Assembly (NCBI RefSeq): GCF_000186865.1
Contig: NW_008705572.1
Span: 852,870 to 916,869, forward strand
Direction of reading: 5' to 3'
From: Aureococcus anophagefferens
Lineage: Eukaryota; Sar; Pelagophyceae; Pelagomonadales; Pelagomonadaceae
Length of the DNA: 64,000 bases
The translations under genes were made by a program, and so were the position numbers. The number at the start of each line of letters is the position of its first letter. Position 1 is the first letter of the stretch. Shown one piece after another: positions 9,801 through 18,898 of this stretch. The notes beneath the pieces were generated by a model. It was not told where the DNA came from. It was given only the letters and a program-made list of their open reading frames with translations, and did not search any database.

Positions 9801-11928
9801 CCAGGGTGCGGAACTCGCCGCCGGCGCCGGCCTTGAGCAAGGCGCGGCGCTCGTCGGTCTTCTGCTCGCCGTCGTCGTCGGCCTTCGCGAGGCAGCTCCG
9901 GACCTTGGCGTCGACGCGGCCCAGGGTCTCGTGGGCGCTGATCTGCAGCGTCTCCACCAATTCCTCCTTGTCGTCGAGCACGTCGACGAAGATGGGGTAG
10001 AGCTCGAGCTCGAGCGCGTCGCCGCCGACGTCGGCGACGGACCGCTCGATCGCGCCGTCCGCGCCGTACCAGGCCTCGAGCGCCCGCCAGGCGTCCTCGC
10101 GCAGCACCTCGTAGTCGACGCCGAGCTGGGCGTCGCGTCTCAGTCGCGGCACGCGCAGGTCGTCGCCGATGATCAAGGACCCGTTCGCCACCGAGTTGGG
10201 CTTGTCGCACGTGCCCCGTCGCGGCCGCGTCGCGACGCCGTCGCCCCGCAGGAACGCGAGGTACAAGGGCCGCGGCGCCGTCTTCAGGCGCACGAGCAGC
10301 TCCGTGAAGTCGCGCTCCCCAAAGGGGAAGACGAGGGCCTCGCCGTTGACGTGCGTCAGCGCGTCGTCGACGTCCAACCGCGCCTCGTGCGGGCACGTCT
10401 TCTTCACGTGGCGCACGCGCAGCGAGCTGTGGCCCATGAGGCCCAAGGTAAACCCCAGCGTCGACCCGGCGAACTCCAAGGTCTGCGTCGACGCCACGGG
10501 CGCCTGGAGGCTCCAGAGCTTGAGGTCGCCCGTCGTCCCGTCGCCGCCCGCGGCGGCCGCGGCGGCCGCGCGCGCGGTGTCCGTGTAGGTCTCCCAGTCG
10601 TCGAGCCAGCGCCGGCTCACGACGAACCAGGACTCGCCCACGTTCAGGTCCCGCGCGCGCAGGTCGCCGAACCTGGGCGCCGCGAGGCGGTCGACGATCG
10701 TCCGCTCGAGGCCGACGTCGCCGGGCCGCGCGGCGCCCCAGACGAAGGCCGCGTCGCGCACGACGTCCCTAAACTCGGAGGGCGGGGCGCTCGAATCCAA
10801 CAGGGGCGCCAGGTTCGCCACGAGCTCCGCGCGGTGCAACACGCCCGACCGCGTCTCGTCGACGGTCTCGAAGAGCCGTCTCGCGGCCTTGCGGCTCACG
10901 TTCGGCCCCAGGGCGTTGCGAAACGCCGCGACGTCGACGGCGCCCGACGCGGACGTCGCCCGCAGGCGCCGCCAGAGCCGGTCCGCGGCGACGCGCTCGG
11001 GCGCGGACTCGTCGGGCGGCGCCTCCGGGTCGTCGCCGCCGCGCGGCGTCTCCGCGCCCTTGGCGTCGTCGTCCTTGGCCTCGCGCCGCGGCGACGACCC
11101 CGCGCGCACCTCCGCCGGCGACGGGCAGAGCGCGCGGCCGCAGCAGGCCGCGACGAGCTCGAGGTCCTCGAGGTCCTCGGCGGCCGCGACGAATTGCGCG
11201 CGGCTCGCGAAGCCCCGGGGCAGCGCGCCCCGCAGGGCCAGCGCGACGCGGTCGCCCAAGGGCGCGCCCGGCGGCGGCGACACGCCGGGCCGACCCGCGC
11301 CGTGGTTCAGGAAGCGCCGCGCGAACTCGCAGAGCTCCGCGGCGTCGGCGCCGTCGCGGTCGCGCCGCGCGACGCACTCGAAGAGGAGCAGCGACCGGTC
11401 CGCGGCGGACCCCCGCGACGCAACCCTCAAAGCCGCGCAGAACTCGCCCCGGGAGACGAAGCCGTCGCCGTCCCGGTCGCAGGCCTTGGCGAGCGCGCGC
11501 GCGACGTAGCGCGGGAGCGACCCGTCGAGCTCCGCGAGCACGCGCGCGGTGAAGAAGGCGCGCGACATGCGCGGCTCGCGCTCGCGCTCCCCGGCGTGGC
11601 GGCTCCCGAAGCTCAGGTAGCCGCCGCGCGAGCTGCTCCGCGACCCCCCGCCGGACTGCCGCTCCTCGACGCCGCAGAGCCGCACGAAGGCCGCCGTCGT
11701 CACCTCGTCCTCGAGGGCGAAGTGGCCCTCGTCCCGCGGCGGCGGGCTCACGCTGCCCGCCTTCCGCGACGCCTTCAGGGACCGCCGCATTGCTGGCTTC
11801 CGGCAGCGCGCGAGGGGCGCACCGCTGGTCCAGCCTTTAGCACTCGGCTGCACTCTGGCTGCGCGTGCAGCGGCCTTGAAGAGATGTTGCCGGCTGTAAA
11901 TTCGTTTGGGCATGCTGCTGCTTGTCAA
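6857..11928 (-). CDS. Ubiquitin carboxyl-terminal hydrolase, USP32-like (EF-hand + DUSP + USP), interrupted by assembly gap
   Basis: The N-terminal part (11928 or, more likely, the Met at 11790, down to the gap) encodes EF-hand-like segments (C-D-R-D-G-D-G-F-V-S-R-G-E near residue 148 of the long frame). A DUSP-like segment follows near residues 440-470 (S-W-F-V-V-S-R-R-W-L-D-D-W), then the USP Cys box GLCNLGNTCYMNATVQAL near residue 775, and GYGQQDAFEF. After the gap the His box follows (G-G-L-S-G-G-H-Y-T-C and D-R-W-L-E-C-N-D), with a disordered Lys/Asp-rich tail ending at 6857. Frames on the two sides of the gap differ by a non-multiple of three, which is explained by the arbitrary 50-N filler. 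The enzyme is a cysteine protease removing ubiquitin. EF-hand plus DUSP plus USP is the architecture of animal USP32, here without a visible C-terminal prenylation box. Confidence 0.85.
8453..8502. other. Assembly gap (50 N)
   Basis: Fifty Ns interrupt the deubiquitinase gene between the Cys-box and His-box halves of the catalytic domain. The flanking sequence is a GTC/GAC-rich, Asp-coding repeat, which probably caused the break. The true length is unknown, and the number of missing bases must correct the reading frame between the two sides. Confidence 0.99.
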
Positions 11929-12020
11929 AGTACACTCCGACTCCTGAACGTGTTGCGATAAACGCCGAAGCGCGAGTCGTTCCGCCTGGGAGTTGGATCG
12001 TGCGCTCGAAAACGAAGACG

Positions 12021-13680
12021 ATGCCGCCGCCGTCGGCGAGCCGGCGGGGCAGCCTCGACGGCCAGCGGGAGGCGAGCCGGCGCCACAGCCTGCCGCTGTC
12101 GTCGCCGCGGCCCGGGCTCGTGCGCCAGAACGCGACGAAGGTGCTGCTCCACAAGTCGATGCGCAGCTCGTACCGCATGGGCAACGACCTCGGCGAGGAC
12201 ATGCGGCTCTACTGGCAGTACGGCAAAAAGTTCATCCACGACTCGCTCGGCATCGTCTTCATGGGCGTGGGCCTGGGCCTGCTGTCGCTCTACCTCTTCT
12301 GCGCCGAGGACCCCAAGGCGTTGCCCAAGGACACGCACGGCTGGCCCGAGGTCGCCGCGCTGCCCCTCGCGCTGTCGATCATCGGCTCCGCGCTGAGCTT
12401 CCTCCTCGTCTTCCGCCTCTCGTGGGCCTTCAACCGCTGGAGCGACGCGCGGTCGCTCATGGGCGCGACGACGACGCGGCTGAAGCGCTTCTCCGTGCTG
12501 CTCCACTCGCAGATCGGCACGGACGGCGGCACGCCGAAGCAGAAGCTGCTCCTGGACGAGTGCACCGTCGTCCGCCGCGCGGAAATCAGACCAAACTTTG
12601 AAATTCTCGAGCTCGGTCAAATCGAAGTCGATTCGGCTGATTTTGGGACGGATCGATTGCTCTCAGCGAGTTCTCGAAGCGCGGCGAAAGAGTCTGGTCT
12701 AAACCGTTCGATTACGCGCACATTGAAGTCGGGTTGAAGATTTGATTTCCACGCAGGTCGTCTGCGACCTCTACTTCGCGGCCGTCGTGCTGAGCCTCGA
12801 GAAGGGGCCGACGTACACGTACCCGCGCGGCGACTTTGCGGCGTCTCGGGTTGTTTGTGAGACGGCGGCCGGGACAATTTTTCGCGACTTAGGCGACAAG
12901 CGGCCCGCGGACGTCATCGGCCGCACGGCCCACGAGCAGGTGCTCGCGACGCACCAGTGGCTCGCGCACCTCGTGCGCAAGGGCGGCGACCTCGACCTCG
13001 TACCCACGGCGGCGGCCGAGTCGGCCTACGACGACCACCGCCACCTGCTCCTCGAGTACTTTTCGTCCCTCAAGATCAAGACGACGCCGCTGCCCCTGCC
13101 GCTCCAGTGCCTCGTGAGCATCCTGAAGATCGCCTACACGGTCTTCATCTTCCCGCAGACCATGGCCTACGCCTTCGTCATGAAGCTGTCGTCGGGCCAC
13201 CACGAGAAGTTCTTCATCTGGCGGAACCCGGTCTACATCTGCGCGTACCTGCTCATCACGACGCTCGGCGTCCTCTTCTTCACGGTCATGCACCTCATCG
13301 CCCTCGAGCTCGACGACCCCTACGGCGACGACCTCAGCGACCTGCCCATGAAGCAGATCCACAACGCGCTCAAGGCGGACCTCGAGGCCATCCACCACAC
13401 GTCGACGCACGTCTTCCTCGCGCACACGCGCGCGGGCGACCTCGAGCTCGAGGAGGAGGACGACGAAACGCCGACCTTCGGGGAGCGCGTCGGCGCGAGC
13501 TTCCGGATGAGCAAGGCGCGCATCTCCGCGTCGCTGAGCAAGGCCGCGCTCCACGTCCCGCCGTCGCCGACGCGGTCGCCGCTCGCGCCCGCGCCCGCGC
13601 GCGGCGACACGGCCGACAGCGCGCTGTTTCGCACGCTCATGTCCCAGCACCTCGACGACGACGACGACGCCGTGCTGTAA
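12021..13680 (+). CDS. Bestrophin-family chloride channel, two exons
   Basis: Exons are 12021-12566 and 12757-13680, giving about 489 residues. Exon 1 begins with a basic Ser/Arg leader, then R-L-Y-W-Q-Y-G-K-K-F-I-H-D-S. The hallmark S-F-L-L-V-F-R-L-S-W-A-F-N-R-W follows, matching the F-R-x-N-x-x-Y-x-R-W region of bestrophin/UPF0187 channels. Exon 2 carries the rest of the helical core (P-L-P-L-P-L-Q-C-L-V-S-I-L-K-I-A-Y) and the C-terminal motif E-L-D-D-P-Y-G-D-D-L-S-D-L-P-M, equivalent to the bestrophin N-P-F-G-D-D-x-x-D-L-P. The family forms pentameric anion channels; algal members act in thylakoid or plasma membranes, and the location here is not decided. The exon 1 start (12021) was chosen as the first Met beyond the divergent deubiquitinase start. 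The intron is described separately. Confidence 0.85.
12567..12756 (+). mobile_element. Introner-like intron in the bestrophin gene
   Basis: A phase-0 GT-AG intron, clearly AT-richer than its exons. It begins with GTCGTCCG (12567-12574), and the downstream exon begins with GTCGTCTG (12757-12764), an 8-bp direct repeat with one mismatch. Just inside are inverted ends CCGCGCGGAAATCA (12575-12588) and TGATTTCCACGCAG (12743-12756), matching at 12 of 14 positions. The donor GT comes from the first repeat copy and the acceptor CAG from the element end. Splicing therefore restores the single-copy coding sequence (C-T-V-V-C-D-L-Y). Confidence 0.7.
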
Positions 13681-13803
13681 GGTTTTTTTGTGATCGGGGA
13701 TGGGTGGTGGGACGGCGTCGGTGTGTCCATCCCGATCCAGAATTCGCTCGACTTGCACAACCAGAAGCCGTCGCCGGACCGTCGAAGTCGTCCCGTGCCA
13801 ACC

Positions 13804-14700
13804 ATGCCGATGCTCCCGTTCTTCGGCAGTGCCCCGCCGGCCTTCCTGTCGGCGCGCATCAAGATCGAGGCGAGCAACACCGCGTCGATCTATTCCGTCG
13901 ATCTATTCCGGCACTGTTCCTCGGGGCACGTGCCCGGCGGTTAACACCACGCGCGGAGCCCCCGACCGCGGGGACACCCCCCACCCGGCCGCGAACCCAT
14001 TAGACCCCGGGCGACGACGACGCGAGCGCCCATCGCTCGCGAGATACGAGACCCGCGCGCGCGTCCGGTCGCGCCGACGCGATCGCTCGACGATAACCGC
14101 CGCCCCGCCCCGCAGGACAAGGACAAGTTCCTCGAGTACGCGCTCACCTTCGGTCCCGCGGTGAAGAAGTTCGGCGGCAAGATCGTCGTCAAGACCGCGG
14201 ACCTCGACGTCCGCGAGTCGTCGCAGGGCGCCGAGGGCCTGCTCACGGTCATCGAGTTCCCGTCCATCGCCAAGGCCAAGGCCTTCTACAAGTCGCCGGA
14301 GTACGAGCTCACGCAGGACATGCGCGCGTGCTGCTCCAAGTGCGACCTCGTCATCGCCGAGGGCCGCGCGGCCGCGACGCCCGGCGCGGGCAAGGGCTTC
14401 GTGATCACTCGCGTGAAGGTCAGCAACCGCGGCAAGCTCGCGCGCATGCAGGACCACCTCGAGCCCCTCGTCGAGATGTCGAAGAAGCGCGGCGGCCGCA
14501 TCCTCTGCAAGTCGCCCGACCCCCACGTCATGGAGAGCGAGCAGGGCGCCGAGGGCGCGCTCATCGTCATCGAGTTCGCGGACGCGTCCAAGGCCCGGCT
14601 CTTCTACGAGTCCGACGAGTACCAGCTCCACAAGGCGGAGCGCGAGGCCTGCTCCGCGGCGGACCTCGTCATCGCCACGGGCATCACGCCCCCGAAGTGA
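13804..14700 (+). CDS. Tandem DUF1330 / dimeric alpha-beta barrel protein
   Basis: The protein is about 216 residues from two exons, 13804-13869 and 14116-14700. It contains two copies of a DUF1330-type ferredoxin-like fold. Copy one reads A-F-L-S-A-R-I-K-I-E then D-K-D-K-F-L-E-Y-A-L-T-F-G-P and K-K-F-G-G-K. Copy two reads G-F-V-I-T-R-V-K-V-S-N-R-G-K-L-A-R-M and K-K-R-G-G-R. Both end in a V-I-E-F-x-x-x-x-x-A-x-x-F-Y-x-S-x-E-Y block. The family is small, mostly uncharacterised and related to antibiotic-biosynthesis monooxygenases; no cofactor site is evident. Aligning the two copies places the exon 1 end after the codons for R-I-K-I-E, which requires a GC donor (GAG then GCGAGC at 13870). A GT donor at 13897 is also in frame but would insert nine extra residues. 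Confidence 0.7.
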
Positions 14701-14999
14701 GCGCGCCGCCCGCCAGCGCGGACGCGTCGGACGGATCCCCGACGCCCGCGGCGCGACGCCGTCGGACGGCGGCGCGGCGAGCTGCATCGAGCTCCGCCAG
14801 CGCGCGACGACGCGGACGCCACCTCCTCTCCCCCGTCGGTGTTCAAGATCCCGACGCCCTGACCCGCGCGTGAACCCCGCGCCTAAATCGAAGAGCAACA
14901 TCAGCAAGTTGAATGAGTGAGTTTCGGGGCATTGCGGGAAGGCTGATGGAAGCTCTCCGGAAGTAACGCCGGTGGCAGCCCGTTTTACAACGTTAGCTG

Positions 15000-15755
15000 A
15001 TGCAGACGTCGTGGTACGAGCAGCAGCTCGCGCGCCTGCGCCTCAAGGCCAAGGACGAGGCCAAGGACAAGAAGAAGCGCATGTTCTCGCCGCTGATCCC
15101 GGCCGTGCGCGTCGGCGCGCGGCTCCGCGCGGCGCGGGCCGCGGCCGCCGGCCTGTCGACGGAGGCGAGCCCGAAGTCCGCGGGGAAGACGCCGCGGCGC
15201 CGCCTCGTCGACAAGCTCACGCCGAAGAGCCCGGGCGCCGCGATGCGCCGCCTCCGCGCGTCGCTGGGCAAGCTCGGCGACAAGTCGCCGAAGACGCCGT
15301 CGACGCCGTCGCTCTACCTGCGCGACTACCGCAAGAAGGTCCTGCGCGAGAAGCGCACCGAGGACATGTACCACTCCATCATGCACCACCCGACGCCGTC
15401 CCAGAGCGACGCGCGTGCGGCCCGCGCGGCCCGCGGAGGCCCGCGCCTCGGTTCGCGGGGCCACCTCCTCCTGGACCAGCACGACTCAAAGCAATGGCTC
15501 GGTCTGTGCGGCCTCGACCAGAAGCAACGGACGCGAAACGACGGCGACGGCGTCCGCGAGGAGAAGGAGGTCGTCGAGGAGGAGGAGCTCCCCGTGTACC
15601 TCGACCGCGAGAGCACCGTCGCGAGCTCCGTGTCCTTCTACGACGACGGCGTCGACGTCACGGACAGCGCGACGGCCGCGCTCGAGGACAAGCCGACGAA
15701 CACGAGCATCGTCACCGTCGTCACGGCGCGCGACGCCGACATGGCGACGGGCTAG
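15000..15755 (+). CDS. Hypothetical basic protein
   Basis: A 251-residue single-exon frame starting at the ATG at 15000. The first half is strongly basic (Lys/Arg with repeated T-P-x-S/S-P-K-T-P motifs that look like phosphorylation sites) and may bind nucleic acid or membranes. The second half is acidic (E-E-K-E-V-V-E-E-E-E-L-P) with a Ser/Thr/Val-rich end. No known domain was recognised. Codon use matches neighbouring genes, and it ends 80 bp from the convergent phosphofructokinase-2 gene. It could be an assembly or scaffold protein, but nothing in the sequence shows this. Confidence 0.55.
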   Translation: MQTSWYEQQLARLRLKAKDEAKDKKKRMFSPLIPAVRVGARLRAARAAAAGLSTEASPKSAGKTPRRRLVDKLTPKSPGAAMRRLRASLGKLGDKSPKTPSTPSLYLRDYRKKVLREKRTEDMYHSIMHHPTPSQSDARAARAARGGPRLGSRGHLLLDQHDSKQWLGLCGLDQKQRTRNDGDGVREEKEVVEEEELPVYLDRESTVASSVSFYDDGVDVTDSATAALEDKPTNTSIVTVVTARDADMATG

Positions 15756-15835
15756 GGCGCCGGGGCCGCCTCCCGACCTCCGAGCTTCGCTGCTTCCAGC
15801 GGTCGATTCACAGGGGGAACTATGGTCAGGGTCTC

Positions 15836-17362
15836 TCAGTAGGACGTGTTGCGGCGGCGCGACGCGGACGGCGGCGAGTTCCAGGCCGTCTGCGGCGTGA
15901 GCGGCGACGGCGGCCGCTCCGTGTTCGACTTCGCGCGGGGCTGGCGGCATTCGCCGACCTTGGGCGGCGTCGGCGACGGCGGCGCGGGCGGGAGGCGGTG
16001 GATGGTCTCCGAGTAGCCGCCGCCGACGAGCGCGCGGAGCTCGACGACGCAGTGGTCGCTGCCCTTGAGCGCGAGCGCGCCGTCGGACGTGCCCGGCCCC
16101 ATGCACTGGACGACGTTGATGTCGCAGAAGTAGGCCCGGAGCGCCCGCGCGGGCGTCGCGTGCGTGAGCACGAGCGTCGGCTCGACGGACGCCTCGACGT
16201 CGAGGAGGCAGCCCTCGAGGCGCTGGCAGAGGTCGCGGTACGACTCGCCGCCGCCCCGCCGCTCGTCGAAGGCGCGCGCCGCGTGCGCGTCGCCCGCCGC
16301 GGACGCGTAGGGCACGAGCAGCGGCGCCAGCGCCGACGTGAACCGCACGGAGCGGCCGGGCCGCTTCAGCTTGTTCGCCGCGATGACGGCGCCGCGCACC
16401 GTCGACGCGAAGACGGCCGTCGGCGGCGCGGCCGTGGCCTCGCACCACGCGGCGAGGCGGTCGCGGAGCTCGTCGTCGTGCGTCACGCGCACGTCCTCGC
16501 CGCCGTACTCGGGCTCGCCCTTGCGCGGCGCGAGCGCCACCAGATAAATGGGCCGGTCGTCGACGTGGATGGCGAGGAGGAAGGGGAGCACGGTCTTGGA
16601 CATGCGGCCGTAGATGGACGCGCACTCGACCTTGCTGCTGAAGTTGTAGAGCTTGATGAACGCGCCCTCGTCCTCTTTTACAGTTTCGTAGACGGCCTCG
16701 TAGTTGCGCACGCGCGCGCGCAGGTCCTCGAGCGCCTCGTCCTCCGATAATCCGGCAAAGTCCGGCGAGCTCCGGACCTTGGTGCGCATGTTCATCTCGA
16801 GCACGCGCGCGTCGTCGCAGATCGTCTCGAGGAAGATGATGCCGCAGCGCCGGCCCGTGCCCGCGAAGCGCGCGACCGTGCGCTCGACGATGGCCCGGCG
16901 CCGCGCGCGCGTGCTGTTCGTCGCGTCGAAGAGGCCGATGTCGCCGCCGTCGGACTGGAGGAAGTCGTAGAGCGCGTCGAGCGTCTCCATGGCGATGGCC
17001 TCGCGCTTCGCGAGCGCGGCGTCGTCCTTGGAGTCGAAGAAGGACGCCGCGCCCGAGCTCGGCCGCGGCGACTCGGCCGCGTCCGGCGCCGCCGGCGGCG
17101 GCGCGCCCGTCTCGCGGCGGTGCTTGCCCGCGTTGAACGTGCCCACGCGCAGGCCGCTCCACGTGAGGAAGCCCCTGAGCTTCGCGCTGATGAACGACTT
17201 GCCGCGCGCGGGCATGCCCACGAGCACCAAAAGGAGGTAGTCGCTGTGGTGCGTCAGGCGCCGCCGCTGCGTCAGCGCCGCGACCTCCTCGAGGCCCGAC
17301 GCGTCGAGGTGGCCGGCGGACTCGTAGTAGTCGATGGCCTCGCTCGATTTCGTGGGCTTCAT
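15836..17362 (-). CDS. 6-phosphofructo-2-kinase / fructose-2,6-bisphosphatase-like, phosphatase half degenerate
   Basis: About 508 residues from the Met at 17360-17362 (an upstream in-frame Met exists at 17422). The kinase half is well conserved: Walker A G-M-P-A-R-G-K-S-F-I-S-A-K-L, then T-F-N-A-G-K-H-R-R-E, L-F-D-A-T-N-S-T-R and I-F-L-E-T-I-C-D-D. The kinase makes fructose-2,6-bisphosphate, the cytosolic switch of glycolysis versus gluconeogenesis. The phosphatase half is recognisable (E-S-Y-R-D-L-C-Q-R-L-E; V-L-T-H-A-T-P-A-R-A-L-R-A-Y-F). However, the catalytic R-H-G-E is replaced by a segment reading A-L-A-P-R-K-G-E, and the following G-R-I-G-G-D-S is missing, so the phospho-accepting His is lost. 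I infer a kinase-biased enzyme. Confidence 0.85.
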   Translation of the reverse strand: MKPTKSSEAIDYYESAGHLDASGLEEVAALTQRRRLTHHSDYLLLVLVGMPARGKSFISAKLRGFLTWSGLRVGTFNAGKHRRETGAPPPAAPDAAESPRPSSGAASFFDSKDDAALAKREAIAMETLDALYDFLQSDGGDIGLFDATNSTRARRRAIVERTVARFAGTGRRCGIIFLETICDDARVLEMNMRTKVRSSPDFAGLSEDEALEDLRARVRNYEAVYETVKEDEGAFIKLYNFSSKVECASIYGRMSKTVLPFLLAIHVDDRPIYLVALAPRKGEPEYGGEDVRVTHDDELRDRLAAWCEATAAPPTAVFASTVRGAVIAANKLKRPGRSVRFTSALAPLLVPYASAAGDAHAARAFDERRGGGESYRDLCQRLEGCLLDVEASVEPTLVLTHATPARALRAYFCDINVVQCMGPGTSDGALALKGSDHCVVELRALVGGGYSETIHRLPPAPPSPTPPKVGECRQPRAKSNTERPPSPLTPQTAWNSPPSASRRRNTSY

Positions 17363-17561
17363 GGTGCTCGCCGACGCGTCGCCACGGCGCGTCGGACGCC
17401 ACGCCCCCCGACAGGCCCTCAAGTCGGGAGAGCCTCGACGTCGACTTTCCGAACTTCAAGGTGCCGTTCAACTTTCCCTTTTTCAAGCCGCCGCGCGACT
17501 TGGAAGAGACGGCGAACCCACGCACTTGAAGCCGCGAGGAGCTTACCGCGCGAAAGCACGG

Positions 17562-18338
17562 TCAGCCGAGGAGGAAGTCGAGGAGCTGCTTCGTGCGCGC
17601 GGGCGACAGGTCGCCGGCGCCCACGGGCCCGTGCTTGGGCTTGTCGATGGCGAGCGTGGCGACGCCGTTGCGGAGGTTCGTCGCGCCGCTGTCGAGGGGC
17701 AGGAAGCGGAGCTGGGCGCGGAAGCGGCCGTTCCACGCGTCCGGCTCGATGTCGAGCGCGGGCGCCCCGACGGCCTTCATGGGCCCCATGAGCTCGCGCT
17801 GGCGGAAGTCGTAGAGGAAGAGCGCCGTGGACGGGCCGATCTTGTGCATGTCCTTGAGGTTGTTCGGCGGCAGGCCGAAGAGGCGCCGCTGGAAGACCTC
17901 GCCGCGCGTCTTGTGGTCGCAGAGGAAGATGAAGCCCGCGGCCGCGCCGCCGGAGGGGGGCGCGGGCGCGGGCGCGGGCCGGGGCTTGGGCGCCGCGCGC
18001 CGCGCCGGCGCCGCCTCCCAGCTTTCGGCGCCGCTGGCGCCGTTGGCGCCCTGGAGCCGCTTCGACGCCTCGCTCAGCGCGTCGCGGTGGCGGGGCGGCA
18101 CGCCCATGCGCTCGTAGTCCGCGGCCGCGAGCCGCGCGACGAGCGCGACGCTCGTGATGTTCTGCGCCTCGAGCGCCGCGAAGACCGCCGGCGGCACGTC
18201 GAGCGACGCGAGCTCGCCGGCCATGCGCCGCCCCGCGGACGGCGGCGGCGGCGGCGTGTTGGCGTAGTGGGCGTTCTGCAGCATCTGGGGGAACGGGTCG
18301 CAGCCGAAGGCGTCCTTGACGCCGGAGATGTAGACCAT
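17562..18338 (-). CDS. SAM-like + DCD (development and cell death) domain protein
   Basis: 258 residues. Residues about 38-95 resemble a SAM helical bundle (S-L-D-V-P-P-A-V-F-A-A-L-E and Y-E-R-M-G-V-P-P-R-H-R-D-A-L). After an Ala/Pro linker, residues about 135-240 match the DCD domain: F-I-F-L-C-D-H-K-T-R-G-E-V-F-Q-R-R-L-F-G-L-P, then G-P-S-T-A-L-F-L-Y-D-F, M-G-P-M-K-A-V-G-A-P-A-L-D-I-E-P-D-A-W and F-R-A-Q-L-R-F-L-P. DCD proteins in plants are induced in stress and programmed cell death and bind other proteins; their biochemistry is little known. The gene is divergent from the PP4 subunit gene with about 560 bp between starts. Confidence 0.8.
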   Translation of the reverse strand: MVYISGVKDAFGCDPFPQMLQNAHYANTPPPPPSAGRRMAGELASLDVPPAVFAALEAQNITSVALVARLAAADYERMGVPPRHRDALSEASKRLQGANGASGAESWEAAPARRAAPKPRPAPAPAPPSGGAAAGFIFLCDHKTRGEVFQRRLFGLPPNNLKDMHKIGPSTALFLYDFRQRELMGPMKAVGAPALDIEPDAWNGRFRAQLRFLPLDSGATNLRNGVATLAIDKPKHGPVGAGDLSPARTKQLLDFLLG

Positions 18339-18898
18339 CGTTGCTGCGGATGAAGTCGTGAGGGCGCGGTGTCGAGCGCGGGCGCCCGTGTCGAGTGTCG
18401 GGTCTACTCGAGGAGGCTACAGGCCATAAGCGAGCCCTTCGAGCCGGCTTCGAGCCGCTTCGCGCCGGCGCCGGGTGTTTGAGCCGGCCTCGAGCGGGAG
18501 TCGCAATCGCCGCCCGGAGCGCGCCTAGCCAAAGGCACGACGTCGTCTCGGCCGTCGCCGTTAGAGAGTGGTGCACTAGCAACCTGGCACCGCATAGGGC
18601 CGAGCAAGCGCGGGACCGCGAGCCGCGCGCAGGAGCGCCCGCGCTACCGCGGCGCTCGCGCGGCGCGGCGACCCGGCGAACAGGAGGTATAGATGTATGG
18701 TAAGATGGAGAGAAGCCAGCAGCTCGCTGGCTGGCTGGACGGAGGGTGAGCGCGGCGAGCAACTTTCACTTTCGCCCCGGCCCGGCCTCCAGAGGCGCTC
18801 TCGCGCTCTCTTGGCGGGCGGGCGAGCTGCTAGTTTACGACCTGGTGGCGCCGCGCAGAGGTGCACCTGGCGGCCACGCTGGCGCAAGAACTGCGGGG
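18339..18898. promoter_or_regulatory. Divergent intergenic region between DCD and PP4R3 genes
   Basis: This 560-bp stretch separates two outward-facing start codons and must contain both promoters. It has repeated TTCGAGCC / GAGCCGG elements near 18430-18490, a short palindrome AGCCAGCAGCTCGCTGGCT near 18714, and a TATA-like GGTATAGATG near 18687. None can be assigned to a known factor. Confidence 0.4.

Noticed and set aside
8971..11961. A 996-codon plus-strand frame opposite the deubiquitinase gene
   Set aside because: It is antisense to clear USP and EF-hand coding sequence and reads as Arg/Ala/Val low complexity. High GC removes stop codons from shadow frames.
12850..12892. A possible 43-bp intron in bestrophin exon 2
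   Set aside because: It begins GT and ends AG and is AT-richer, but its length is not a multiple of three and the frame is open and sensible through it.
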